Shown here: positions 1-8,191 of the stretch, in pieces | Layout of the letters: each line of letters opens with the position of its first letter | Position numbering within the stretch: position 1 is the first letter of the stretch | Source of the DNA: Variovorax ginsengisoli | GTDB lineage: Bacteria; Pseudomonadota; Gammaproteobacteria; Burkholderiales; Burkholderiaceae_C | DNA length: 64,000 nucleotides | Direction: 5' to 3' | Assembly: GCF_030486595.1 (NCBI RefSeq) | Contig: NZ_JAUJZH010000008.1 | Coordinates: forward strand, 62,001-126,000 | The notes under the pieces: generated by a model | What the model was told of the DNA's origin: nothing | The model's database searches: none | Seen by the model: only the letters and a program-made list of their open reading frames with translations | Translations under genes and position numbers: made by a program

Positions 1-64
1 GCAGCAGGGTGACGATCCACGCACCGACGGCGCGAAGGATCAGGGGGAGTCGGCGTTCGTCCAT
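1..64 (-). CDS. sugar ABC transporter permease, second subunit (5' end only)
   Basis: Partial gene. Only the first 21 codons lie in the window; the rest is beyond base 1. The ATG at 64 follows the upstream permease stop by 13 nt. The visible N-terminus (MDERRLPLILRAVGAWIVTLL) is a short basic stretch leading into a hydrophobic helix, as in MalG/SmoG-type permeases that pair with the permease encoded at 78-1031. The subunit type is inferred from position, since ABC sugar importers of this class usually carry two permease genes in tandem. Confidence 0.7.
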   Translation of the reverse strand, partial: MDERRLPLILRAVGAWIVTLL

Positions 65-77
65 GGCGTGCATCCCT

Positions 78-1031
78 TCAGTCGAGGTTCTTGCCGATGA
101 TGCGGATCAGGAAGGCCGCCACGATGTTGGCCAGCACCACCGCGAACAGCGCGCCCGCCGATGCGACACCGACGTCGAAGTTCATCAGCGACTGCTTGAA
201 GATCATGTACGTGAGGTTCGTGCTCTCGTTGCCGGGGCCGCCGGCGGTGGTGATCGCGATCTCGGCGAACACGGAGAGCAGGAAGATCATCTCGATCATG
301 ATCACCACCGCCATCGGCCGTCCGAGGTGCGGCAGCGTGAGGTAGCCGAAGCGCTGGACGGCAGTCGCGCCGTCCATGCGCGCGGCCTCCATCTGCTCGC
401 GGTCGAGCGACTGCAGCGAGGTGATGAAGATCAGGCAGGCGAAGGGCAGCCACTGCCAGGCGACCATGATGATCACGGAGAACAGCGGCAGGTCCGTGAG
501 CCAGTCGACCGGCTCGGCCCCGAAGGCCCGCCAGAGGTCGGCCAGCACGCCATAGATCGGGTTCATCATCATGTGCTTCCACAGCAGCGCGTTCACCGTG
601 GGCATCACGAAGAAGGGCGAGATCAGCAGCACGCGCACGATGCCGCGGCCCGGGAAGGGCTCGTTCACCAGCAGCGCCAGCCCCACGCCCAGCACCACCG
701 TGATGACGATCACGCTGCCGATCAGCACCAGCGTGTTCCACACGGCGGGCCAGAAGTCCGGGTCGGTGACGAAGTAGTGGAAGTTCTCGATCCCGTTGAA
801 CGTGCGCTCGCCGGGCTGCATGAGGTTGTAGTTGACGAACGAGAAGTAGATCGACATCAACAGCGGCGCCAGCATCCAGAGGAGCAGGACCGCCACGGCC
901 GGCGCCATCAACGCGCGCGGAAGCAGGCGGCCCGCGGCTGCGTCCTTTGGAGCGGACCGGGTGCCGCCATGGAGCCAGCCCTGCGGGTCCGCCGGCGGTG
1001 TCTCCGGGACGGGAGTTGGGAGATGCGACAC
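78..1031 (-). CDS. carbohydrate ABC transporter permease (MalF/SmoF type)
   Basis: Inner-membrane permease subunit of a sugar or polyol importer, 317 aa, starting at GTG 1031. A proline-rich cytoplasmic N-terminus (about 1-40) precedes roughly six membrane helices. The EAA loop that contacts the ATPase is clear near residues 220-240 (EAARMDGATAVQRF). The gene lies 21 nt after the binding-protein gene and 13 nt before the second permease, so the three form one operon; the ATPase gene is not in the window. Overall resemblance is to sorbitol/mannitol (SmoEFGK) systems, but the substrate is inferred and could be another polyol. Confidence 0.9.
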   Translation of the reverse strand: MSHLPTPVPETPPADPQGWLHGGTRSAPKDAAAGRLLPRALMAPAVAVLLLWMLAPLLMSIYFSFVNYNLMQPGERTFNGIENFHYFVTDPDFWPAVWNTLVLIGSVIVITVVLGVGLALLVNEPFPGRGIVRVLLISPFFVMPTVNALLWKHMMMNPIYGVLADLWRAFGAEPVDWLTDLPLFSVIIMVAWQWLPFACLIFITSLQSLDREQMEAARMDGATAVQRFGYLTLPHLGRPMAVVIMIEMIFLLSVFAEIAITTAGGPGNESTNLTYMIFKQSLMNFDVGVASAGALFAVVLANIVAAFLIRIIGKNLD

Positions 1032-1052
1032 GGCGAAATGTCCGGTGTCGGG

Positions 1053-2360
1053 CTACTTGTAGTACCCGGCCTTCTTCATCTCGCGCTCGGCGGTGGTCTG
1101 CGAGGTCTTCAAGGCCTGGTCGACCGTCACCTTGCCCGCGAGCGCCGCGCTCATCTGCTGGCCCACGGCCACGCCGATGGCCTGGAATTCCGGAATGGCC
1201 GCGTACTGCACGCCGACGTACGGCGACTTGGGCAGCGTGCTGTCGTTCGGGTTCGCAGTGTCGATGGCCTTCTTCTCGGCCTCGGCGAAGCGCGCGGCCT
1301 TGACGAACTCCGGCGTGGCATAGGTCGACTTGCGCGTGCCGGTCGGCACCGAGCCCCAGCCTTCTTCCTTCGCCACCAGCTTGATGTAGTCCTTCGAGGT
1401 CGCCCACTTGATGAAAGTCTGCGCCGCGTCGACCTTCTGCGAGCCGGCCGGAATCGCGAGCGCCCAGGCCCACAGCCAGTTGGCGCCCTTCGGCGTGACC
1501 GCGGTCGGGGCCTGCGCGAACGCCACCTTGTCGGCCACCTTCGACTGCTTGGGATCGCTCACGAACGAGGCCGCGATGGTGGCATCGACCCACATCCCGC
1601 ACTTGCCTTCGTTGAACAGCGCCAGGTTCTCGTTGAAGCTGTTCGCCGACGCGCCGGGCGGGCCGTAGGCCTTCATGAGGTCGACGTAGAAGCTGATCGC
1701 GTCATGCCAGGGCTTGGTGTCGATCTGGGGCTTCCAGCTGTTGTCGAACCACTGGCCGCCGTTGGTGTTGACCATGGTCGTCAGCAGCGCCATGTTGTCG
1801 CCCCAGCCCGGCTTGCCGCGCAGGCAGATGCCGTAGACACCGGCCTTCGGGTCGTGGATCTTGCCGGCGAGCTCCTTCACCTGCACCCAGGTCGGCTGGT
1901 CGGGCATCTTGAAGCCGACCTTGTCCGCGAGGTCCTTGCGGTACATGAGCATCGAGCTTTCGCCGTAGAAGGGCGCGGCGTAGAGCTTGCCGTCGGCAGA
2001 GAGGCCGTTGCGCATCGCCGGCAGCAGGTCGTCGACGTCATATGCCGCGTCGGTCGCGATCGGGTTGAGCCAGCCCTTCTTGGCCCAGATCGGCGTCTCG
2101 TACATGCCGATGGTCATGACGTCGAACTGGCCGCCCTTGGTGGCGATGTCGGTCGTCACGCGCTGGCGCAGCGTGCCTTCTTCCAGCGTGACCCACTTGA
2201 GCTTGATGTCGGGGTTGGCCTGCTCGAAGAACTTGCCGAGCTTCTGCATCTCGATCATGTGGCCGTTGTTCACGGTCGCGATCACGAGCTCGGTTGCGGC
2301 ATGGGCCAAGCCCGCACCGGCCATTGCGAGCGCGAAGCCCGCCTTCAGAAAACGCTTCAT
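1053..2360 (-). CDS. extracellular sugar/polyol-binding protein of ABC importer
   Basis: Periplasmic solute-binding protein, 435 aa, which delivers substrate to the permeases encoded downstream. The ATG at 2360 is chosen because it gives a typical Sec signal peptide (MKRFLKAGFALAMAGAGLAHA) with cleavage near residue 21 and is preceded by AAGGAGA at a good distance; the longer upstream reading lacks these. The mature protein begins ATELVIATVNNGHM and has the bilobed SBP family 1 pattern with W/Y-rich stretches. It is the first gene of the operon, usual for such transporters. Closest family by eye is the mannitol/sorbitol-binding SmoE group; substrate not proven. Confidence 0.9.
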   Translation of the reverse strand: MKRFLKAGFALAMAGAGLAHAATELVIATVNNGHMIEMQKLGKFFEQANPDIKLKWVTLEEGTLRQRVTTDIATKGGQFDVMTIGMYETPIWAKKGWLNPIATDAAYDVDDLLPAMRNGLSADGKLYAAPFYGESSMLMYRKDLADKVGFKMPDQPTWVQVKELAGKIHDPKAGVYGICLRGKPGWGDNMALLTTMVNTNGGQWFDNSWKPQIDTKPWHDAISFYVDLMKAYGPPGASANSFNENLALFNEGKCGMWVDATIAASFVSDPKQSKVADKVAFAQAPTAVTPKGANWLWAWALAIPAGSQKVDAAQTFIKWATSKDYIKLVAKEEGWGSVPTGTRKSTYATPEFVKAARFAEAEKKAIDTANPNDSTLPKSPYVGVQYAAIPEFQAIGVAVGQQMSAALAGKVTVDQALKTSQTTAEREMKKAGYYK

Positions 2361-2462
2361 GAATGTCTCCTTGTGATCGACGACGCGGGTCGCCGTGCGC
2401 CGATTGTGGAGACGCGAATTTCCGGGTTTGGTACTTCCTTTGCCCCGGCTGATACTTGGATG

Positions 2463-2506
2463 CACCGATCATCTCGGTGTCATCCCTAATCCCGCAACCA
2501 GGGATG
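2463..2506. repeat. two adjacent inverted repeats between exporter and ABC operon
   Basis: Two perfect inverted repeats lie in the 171-nt gap between the MFS stop (2532) and the binding-protein start (2360). CACCGA/TCGGTG spans 2463-2479 with a 5-nt loop, and CATCCCT/AGGGATG spans 2481-2506 with a 12-nt loop. They could be operators of the ABC operon, or hairpins ending the MFS transcript, although no U-run follows. The gap holds no other recognisable gene. Confidence 0.4.
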
Positions 2507-2531
2507 TGCAGGGGGACTTGCTTTGGCGGGC

Positions 2532-3731
2532 TCAGGCGGTCTGCAACAGCGCTTCGCGGTCGCCCAGCCGGCTGCTCCAGGCGGCCAGGGCCAGGGCGCC
2601 GAGCGAGATGGCCGCGCCGGCCCAGGGCAGGCCGGCCAGCGGCGCGCCCGCGGCCAGCATGCCGCTGCCGATCCAGGCGCCGGCGGCGTTGCCGAGATTG
2701 AACGCGCCCTGGTTCAGGGTCGAGGCGAGGTTCGGCGCCGCGCTCGCCTGCTGCACGATCAGCGTCTGCAGCAAGGGCACCAGTGCGAACGAGAGCGTGG
2801 TCCACAGCAGCATCAGCAGCACCGTCGGCGCCTTCAGCGGCAGCGCGAAATGCAGCAGCCCCAGCACCAACGCGTTGAGCCCCAGCACCCCCAGCATCGA
2901 GGGCACCAGCCGCCGGTCGCCGAGGCGGCCGCCGATGGTGCTGCCGATCGTCAGTCCGACGCCCAGCAGCAGCAGGACCGGTGCCACGGCCGCGTTCGAG
3001 AAGCCGCTGACTTGAGTCAGCAGCGGCGCGATGAAGGTGAAGACGCAGAACAGGCTGGCCGAGGTGAGGGCGCTGGTGGCGAGCGCGAGCAGCACGCGGC
3101 GGTCGGCCAGCACGCTGAATTCGCGGAGGATATTGCCCCGCTGCATCTCGATCTGCCGCGGCAGCAGCGCGACCAGGGCGGCGACGGCGCCCAGCGCAAT
3201 CACCACGATCGCGGCGAAGGTCATCCGCCATCCGAAGTGCTCGCCGATGATCCGGCCCATCGGCACGCCGAGCACGTTGGCCAGCGTGAGGCCGGTGAAC
3301 ATCAGCGCGATCGCCTGCGAGCGGCGGTTGGGCGGCACCAGTCCTGCGGCGACCACCGATCCGATGCCGAAGAAGGTGCCATGGGCCAGGGCGGTGATGA
3401 CCCGGGCGGCCATCAGCAGTCCGTAGTCCGGTGCCAGCGCGCACAGCAGGTTGCCCAGCACGAACAGGCAGGCCAGCGCGACCAGCGTGGCCTTGCGCGG
3501 CAGCCGTGCCGTCGCCACTGCGAACACCGGCGCTCCGACCACCACGCCCATCGCATAGCCGGTCACCAGCAGGCCGGCCTGCGACAGCGTGACGCCGAGG
3601 TCCAGGGCCATGTCGGGCAGCAGGCCCATCACGACGAACTCGCTGGTGCCGATGGCGAAGGCGGCGGCGGCGAGGGCGAGCAAGGCCACGGGCATGCGCG
3701 GCGACGCGCGCTGCGGGGAAGGAGCTGTCAT
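2532..3731 (-). CDS. MFS transporter, DHA1 family (AraJ/YdhP-like exporter)
   Basis: Twelve-helix major facilitator, 399 aa, inner membrane, probably drug or sugar efflux by proton antiport. The motif near residues 20-35 (AIGTSEFVVMGLLP) and the later GxLGDRR loop fit the AraJ/YdhP/NepI branch of DHA1. The ATG at 3731 is preferred over the TTG one codon upstream. No Shine-Dalgarno sequence is visible: the spot where it should lie is a run of 12 C on the coding strand. The gene follows a second MFS gene and shares with it a 12-bp palindrome at the same distance from the start. The substrate cannot be read from sequence. Confidence 0.88.
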   Translation of the reverse strand: MTAPSPQRASPRMPVALLALAAAAFAIGTSEFVVMGLLPDMALDLGVTLSQAGLLVTGYAMGVVVGAPVFAVATARLPRKATLVALACLFVLGNLLCALAPDYGLLMAARVITALAHGTFFGIGSVVAAGLVPPNRRSQAIALMFTGLTLANVLGVPMGRIIGEHFGWRMTFAAIVVIALGAVAALVALLPRQIEMQRGNILREFSVLADRRVLLALATSALTSASLFCVFTFIAPLLTQVSGFSNAAVAPVLLLLGVGLTIGSTIGGRLGDRRLVPSMLGVLGLNALVLGLLHFALPLKAPTVLLMLLWTTLSFALVPLLQTLIVQQASAAPNLASTLNQGAFNLGNAAGAWIGSGMLAAGAPLAGLPWAGAAISLGALALAAWSSRLGDREALLQTA

Positions 3732-3734
3732 CAA

Positions 3735-3746
3735 GGGGGGGGGGGG
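3735..3746. repeat. 12-base G homopolymer in the leader of an MFS gene
   Basis: Twelve consecutive G (C on the coding strand) lie 4 to 15 bases before the ATG of the MFS gene at 2532-3731, where a ribosome-binding site would normally sit. Tracts this long are prone to slippage. It may also be a sequencing artefact. Confidence 0.85.
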
Positions 3747-3748
3747 CG

Positions 3749-3760
3749 AGGGTTAACCCT
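3749..3760. promoter_or_regulatory. 12-bp perfect palindrome, putative operator (copy 1)
   Basis: AGGGTTAACCCT, a perfect palindrome 17 nt upstream of the MFS start at 3731. It overlaps the TAA stop codon of the preceding MFS gene (3753-3755). GATAAT, a possible -10 element, lies just upstream on the minus strand. The same palindrome at the same distance precedes the other MFS gene, which argues for a shared repressor or activator site. Confidence 0.6.
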
Positions 3761-5012
3761 TATTATCTCGAAGCGCTGCCGCGGGCGGCGGCGAAAGGGC
3801 TTTGCGCCTGAATTCGGTGCCGTAATACAACAGGCCGACCCCCCCGAAGCCGGCGCCCAGGGCGCACAGCGCGCCCCATCCGTGGAAGGTGTAGACCGCC
3901 GCCGCCAGCGCCGAAGCCACCGCGGCGCAGAGGAAGATGAAGGTCAGGAACAGCCCGTTGAGCCTGCCTCGCAGTTCCGGCGCCATGATGTAGAGGCTGC
4001 GCAGACTCAGCACGTTGCACAGCTGAACCGCGCCGTCGAGCAGCACCGCGGCAGCCACCAGCGCCGCCATCGAATGAAAGCGGAAGCCGAGCGCGGCGAC
4101 ACCGAACGAGAGCAAGGCGACGCCGATGGCCGCGCCCGTGGCGGGTTGCGTGTGTCCCCGGTCGGCCAGCCGGCCGGCCCAGGGGGCGACCAGCGCACCG
4201 GCCGCCCCGGCCAGCGCGAACAAGGCGATGCCGCCCTGGCCGAGGCCGAACTCGTGCGCCAGCGCCAGCGGCACGGCGGTCCAGAAGGCCTGGAAAGCCG
4301 AGAAGAGCAATCCTTGGTAGAGCGCTCGCCGGCGCAGCAGGGGCGTGCGCCGGACGATGCCCGGCAGCGAGGCGAGGGTGCGGGCATATCCGATCGAGCG
4401 ATGGGGATGGCGCCGGGGCAGGGCCCGCCAGAGCACCCCGGCCAGCACGGCCATCAGCAGCGCCGAGACCGCGAACACCGCCCGCCAGCCGAAGGCCGAG
4501 GCCACCAGGCTGGAGAACGGGCGGGCCAGCATGATTCCGGCCAGCAGCCCGGCCATGATGTTGCCGACCACCTTGCCCCGTGTCGCGTCGGCCACCAGGT
4601 GCGAGGCCAGGGGCACCAGCACCTGGGCCGCCACGGCGCAGGTGCCGACCAGGAAGGAGGCCGCCAGAAAGGTGACGGCCGAGTTCGACAAGGCGATCCC
4701 GACCAGGCCCACGACCGCGCCGGCCATCGCGGCCAGGATCAGCCGGCGGTTTTCCACCACGTCGGCCAGCGGCACCAGGAAGAGCAGCCCGGCGCCGTAG
4801 CCGAGCTGGGTCAGCGTCATGATCAGCCCGGCCAGGCCGGCGTGCATCTGCAGCGTGGCCGCGATGGGGCCGATCAGCGGCTGGGCGAAGTAGATGTTGG
4901 CGACGCACAGCCCGCAGGCCACCGCGAACAGCAGCGTGAGTCCGGTCGAGAGCGCGGCAGGCACGGCGGGAGCCTGCGGCCCGGCATGGCCGGGTGCTGG
5001 GTGAGATGGCAC
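3753..5012 (-). CDS. MFS transporter (YnfM-like)
   Basis: Major facilitator exporter, 419 aa, about 12 membrane helices after a short Pro/Ala-rich N-terminus. The first helix motif (ANIYFAQPLIGPIA) is typical of the YnfM/arabinose-efflux-like MFS branch. The only start giving full length is GTG at 5012; the leader between it and the palindrome at 5030 is pyrimidine-rich with no Shine-Dalgarno sequence. The 3' end runs to within 21 nt of the next MFS gene, so the two could be co-transcribed, yet each has its own palindrome. Substrate unknown. Confidence 0.87.
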   Translation of the reverse strand: MPSHPAPGHAGPQAPAVPAALSTGLTLLFAVACGLCVANIYFAQPLIGPIAATLQMHAGLAGLIMTLTQLGYGAGLLFLVPLADVVENRRLILAAMAGAVVGLVGIALSNSAVTFLAASFLVGTCAVAAQVLVPLASHLVADATRGKVVGNIMAGLLAGIMLARPFSSLVASAFGWRAVFAVSALLMAVLAGVLWRALPRRHPHRSIGYARTLASLPGIVRRTPLLRRRALYQGLLFSAFQAFWTAVPLALAHEFGLGQGGIALFALAGAAGALVAPWAGRLADRGHTQPATGAAIGVALLSFGVAALGFRFHSMAALVAAAVLLDGAVQLCNVLSLRSLYIMAPELRGRLNGLFLTFIFLCAAVASALAAAVYTFHGWGALCALGAGFGGVGLLYYGTEFRRKALSPPPAAALRDNKG

Positions 5013-5029
5013 GGGGGAGGGGAAGGTGA

Positions 5030-5041
5030 AGGGTTAACCCT
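5030..5041. promoter_or_regulatory. 12-bp perfect palindrome, putative operator (copy 2)
   Basis: AGGGTTAACCCT again, 17 nt upstream of the GTG start at 5012, identical in sequence and spacing to the copy at 3749. It lies in the divergent intergenic region shared with the DUF2235 gene at 5180 and might influence both. Confidence 0.6.
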
Positions 5042-5179
5042 GGATTCGCACCATAGCATTTCCGCCGAAGGCCTGCAGGCGGGCGCTTCGAGCGCGCGGC
5101 ATAGAGCGAATGGCGCATGGATTCCGCACCCGCGGCGGACCAGACTGACCGCCGGGCAACTCCGAGAAAAGGACGCAGC

Positions 5180-6331
5180 ATGGCGAAGAACATCGTTTTT
5201 TGTGCCGACGGCACCTGGAAGGGCCTGGGCCATGACCAGGGCGATGGCGACGAGTTGCAGGCCGACGCCACCAACGTGCTGCGGCTGTTCGCGGCCCTCG
5301 CCGGCGAGGTCACGCCCGACTCGCTGCGCAAGCAGGACGAACAGGAAAAAGTCGCGCTCGGTCCCGACGGCGGCGCCACCCAGGTCGCCAAGTACCTGCA
5401 TGGCGTGGGCGATTCGGGCAATGCGATCCGCAAGATCCTGGGGGGCGTCTTCGGCGAGGGCTTCATCGAGCGGATCGTGCGCGGCTACACCTTCTTGTCC
5501 CGCAACTACCAGCCGGGCGACCGCATCTACCTGGCCGGCTTCAGCCGCGGCGCCTACACCGTGCGCGCCCTGGGCGGCATGATCGCCGCGATGGGCCTGC
5601 TGCCTCCGGACGCGATGCGCGGCGACGACGGCCGCTACGACGCCGGCAAGGCCTATGGCCTCGGCATCCATGTCTGGGCCGAGTACCGGCGGCGGGCGGG
5701 CAAGGCGAGCACCCTGCTGGGCTACCTGGAGGAATTCAAGTCGCGTCGCATCGACCTGGCGCGGCTGGTGCAGGGTGCCGGCATCGAGGCCATCGGCGTC
5801 TGGGACACGGTCGGCTCCCTGGGCGTGCCGCTGTACGATCCGGCCGACGCGAAGAAGATCGACGTCTTCGAGTTCGCCGACCGGGCGTTGTCGCCCAAGG
5901 TGCGCAGCGGCTTCCATGCCATCGCCATCGACGAGCAGCGGGGCGACTTCGAACCGACCCTGTGGGACGCCAGGGACGGCGTCCACCAGCGCTGGTTCTG
6001 CGGCGCACACGCGGATGTCGGCGGCGGCTACCCGACGCAGGACCTGTCGGGCTTCGCGCTCGACTGGATGATTGGCCACTTCAGGGACGGCGGCGTGGCG
6101 ATCTCGCCGCAGTACCAGGCGGTGAAAGCTGGCAACTTCGGGCCGGTCCATACACCGTACAAGGACCCGCCCTTCGCCCTGCTGCCTCACGGGCCGCGGA
6201 AGATCCCGCAGGATGCGCTGTTCCATCCGAGCGTGCAGGTCTACCTGGACGGTTTCGCGGGCTACCAGCCGCAGGGACTGGCGGCGCTGTTGCGGGGGCG
6301 CCGGCTGGATCCGGGCCTGCTGCGGGCTTAG
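5180..6331 (+). CDS. DUF2235 family alpha/beta hydrolase
   Basis: Protein of 383 aa with the DUF2235 fold, which includes type VI secretion phospholipase effectors as well as housekeeping hydrolases. The start ATG 5180 (MAKNIVFCADGTWKG) has AAAGGA upstream; the family normally begins at this FxDGTW motif. The nucleophile elbow GFSRGAYTVRAL (about residues 120-131), GVWDTVGSLGVP and GAHADVGGGYP are the characteristic blocks, carrying the serine nucleophile and the later Asp and His. No signal peptide or membrane segment is seen. No VgrG, Hcp, PAAR or immunity-type gene is adjacent, so a secreted role is not supported. Substrate unknown; lipid ester hydrolysis is the best guess. Confidence 0.85.
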   Translation: MAKNIVFCADGTWKGLGHDQGDGDELQADATNVLRLFAALAGEVTPDSLRKQDEQEKVALGPDGGATQVAKYLHGVGDSGNAIRKILGGVFGEGFIERIVRGYTFLSRNYQPGDRIYLAGFSRGAYTVRALGGMIAAMGLLPPDAMRGDDGRYDAGKAYGLGIHVWAEYRRRAGKASTLLGYLEEFKSRRIDLARLVQGAGIEAIGVWDTVGSLGVPLYDPADAKKIDVFEFADRALSPKVRSGFHAIAIDEQRGDFEPTLWDARDGVHQRWFCGAHADVGGGYPTQDLSGFALDWMIGHFRDGGVAISPQYQAVKAGNFGPVHTPYKDPPFALLPHGPRKIPQDALFHPSVQVYLDGFAGYQPQGLAALLRGRRLDPGLLRA

Positions 6332-6402
6332 GGTGGCAAAATTCGGCACTCCGTCCGCCGCCCAGGGCGAGCCAAGTCCCACTTCGAATCCGGAACGCCT
6401 CC

Positions 6403-7380
6403 TTGACTGCACCGAAGATCCTGTCCGTCGCACCCATGATGGACTGGACCGACCGCCACTGCCGCTACTTCCATCGCCTGCTGACCCGCCGCGCCTTGCT
6501 CTACACCGAGATGGTGACCACCGGCGCGCTGATCCATGGCGACGTGCCGCGCCACCTGCGCTTCAACGCCGAGGAGCACCCGGTGGCGCTGCAGCTTGGC
6601 GGCAGCGAGCCCGCCGACCTCGCCCACTGCGCGAAGCTGGGCGAGGCCTGGCGCTACGACGAGATCAACATCAACTGCGGCTGCCCGAGCGAGCGGGTGC
6701 AGCGCGGCGCCTTCGGGGCCTGCCTCATGAACGAGCCGCAGCTGGTGGCCGACTGCGTGAAGGCGATGGTCGACGTGGTCGACGTCCCGGTCACGGTCAA
6801 GCACCGCATCGGCATCGACAAGATCGAGAGCTATGAATTCGTGCGCGACTTCGTCGGCCGGGTCAGCGAGGCCGGTTGCAGCACCTTCATCGTCCATGCC
6901 CGCAACGCCTGGCTCAAGGGCCTGTCGCCGAAACAGAACCGTGAGGTGCCGCCGCTGCGCTACGAGCTGGTGCACCGGCTCAAGCACGACTTCCCGGCGC
7001 TCGCCTTCTCGATCAACGGCGGCTTCGCCGACACGGCGCAGATGCAGGCCCATCTGCGCCTGCTCGACGGCGTGATGATTGGCCGCGAGGCCTACCACAA
7101 CCCCTGGAGCCTGTCCGAGTGGGATGCGGTGTTCTACGGCGAGCCGCCGTCGACGCTGACGCGCGAAGCGGTCGAGCTGCAGATGTGCGACTACATGGCC
7201 CGCGAGGCCGCCGAGCACGGCACGCCCTGGTCCAATATCGCGCGCCACATGCTCGGCCTGCGCAACGGCCTGGCGGGCGCTCGCCGCTGGCGCCAGGTGT
7301 GGAGCGACCACAAGCTCAAGACGCTGCCGCCGCACGAAGTGATGGACATCGCGCACGAAACGGTCGCCGCCGCCCAGTGA
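6403..7380 (+). CDS. dusA: tRNA-dihydrouridine(20/20a) synthase DusA
   Basis: Flavoenzyme that reduces U20/U20a in tRNA D-loops with NADPH. The 325-aa reading uses TTG at 6403, giving TAPKILSVAPMMDWTDRHCRYF; an in-frame ATG at 6436 would cut into the conserved APMMDWTD block, so TTG is preferred. TEMVTTGALIHGD, the catalytic-cysteine region INCGCPSERVQRGAFGACLM, VTVKHRIGID (FMN phosphate site) and FIVHARNAWL are all present, and length matches the DusA family. It stands 71 nt after the DUF2235 gene in the same direction. No regulatory signal recognised. Confidence 0.94.
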   Translation: MTAPKILSVAPMMDWTDRHCRYFHRLLTRRALLYTEMVTTGALIHGDVPRHLRFNAEEHPVALQLGGSEPADLAHCAKLGEAWRYDEININCGCPSERVQRGAFGACLMNEPQLVADCVKAMVDVVDVPVTVKHRIGIDKIESYEFVRDFVGRVSEAGCSTFIVHARNAWLKGLSPKQNREVPPLRYELVHRLKHDFPALAFSINGGFADTAQMQAHLRLLDGVMIGREAYHNPWSLSEWDAVFYGEPPSTLTREAVELQMCDYMAREAAEHGTPWSNIARHMLGLRNGLAGARRWRQVWSDHKLKTLPPHEVMDIAHETVAAAQ

Positions 7381-7416
7381 CCTCCGGCCGGCGAAGCCCG
7401 GCCGTGTTCGACGAAC

Positions 7417-8064
7417 TCAATTCGCCGCCTGCAGTCCGTTGCGGAAGTGTTCCTGCGTCCGGGCCATCGCCGCGTCCGGGTCGCGCGCCTTGATCGCCGC
7501 CATGATCGCCCGGTGCTCGTTCAGCGATTCGTCGATCCGCCCCGCCTTCAGCAGCGAGTTGTGGCGGTTCAGCTTCATCACCTTGCGCAGGTCGGCCACC
7601 ATCTGGTCGCGCCAGCGGTTGTTGGCGATCGCCAGCAGTCGCATGTGAAAGCGCTCGTTGAGCGCGAAGAAATGCTCGCGGTCGACATGCCCGGGCTTGG
7701 CGGCCGCCTCGAGTTCGGCGTGCAGCCGCTCGAGCTCGGCCAGTTCGGCCTCGCTTGCGTGCCCGGCCACGACGCCGGCCGCATCGCTCTCGAGCAGGCT
7801 CAGCAGGTGGTAGACGTCCGCCAGGTCCTTTTCCGACACCTCGGTGACGTAGGCGCCGCGCCGCACCTTCATCGTCACCAGTCCTTCGGCGGCCAGCACC
7901 TTCAGCGCCTCGCGCAGCGGCGTCCGGCTGATGCCGTATTCCTCGGCCAGCCGGAGTTCGTCGATCCAGCTCCCGGGTTCGAGCTCGCGGCTGAAGATGC
8001 GCTGGCGCAGCAGCTCGGCCACTTCTTCATAGAGGGCGCGCGGGGTGAGGGTGACGGCGGACAT
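7417..8064 (-). CDS. GntR family (FCD/FadR-type) transcriptional regulator
   Basis: Probable ligand-responsive repressor, 215 aa, starting at ATG 8064. The N-terminal winged helix (about 8-75) contains the GntR signature LAEEYGISRTPLREALKVLAAEGLV. The rest is an all-helical FCD effector domain with metal-ligand-type residues in the ERFHMRLLAIANN segment. It is transcribed away from the methylmalonyl-CoA mutase operon across a 127-nt gap containing an AT-rich near-palindrome, the usual geometry for a local GntR regulator. Control of the propionyl-CoA operon with a CoA-ester or carboxylate as effector is inferred. Confidence 0.9.
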   Translation of the reverse strand: MSAVTLTPRALYEEVAELLRQRIFSRELEPGSWIDELRLAEEYGISRTPLREALKVLAAEGLVTMKVRRGAYVTEVSEKDLADVYHLLSLLESDAAGVVAGHASEAELAELERLHAELEAAAKPGHVDREHFFALNERFHMRLLAIANNRWRDQMVADLRKVMKLNRHNSLLKAGRIDESLNEHRAIMAAIKARDPDAAMARTQEHFRNGLQAAN

Positions 8065-8095
8065 GCCTGAAATGTACCGCAAACCGGCGACTTGA

Positions 8096-8111
8096 ATTAA
8101 TAATTATGAAT
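8096..8111. promoter_or_regulatory. AT-rich near-palindrome, putative GntR operator
   Basis: ATTAATAATTATGAAT reads almost the same on both strands (one symmetric pair broken) and is the only strongly AT-rich block in the divergent gap between the GntR gene (start 8064) and the mutase gene (start 8192). Position and symmetry fit an operator overlapping the promoter of either gene. Confidence 0.5.
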
Positions 8112-8191
8112 AAGGTACACTCGCTGGCGTTGTGCTGCGACTGCGCAGACACTCGTCCCCGAACCTTTGCATGACCTCCTAAGCGGCGCCC

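Noticed and set aside
2523..5582. 1019-codon plus-strand frame across both MFS genes
   Set aside because: Gln/Arg/His-rich low-complexity translation opposite two clear membrane proteins; it also runs into the DUF2235 gene in another frame.
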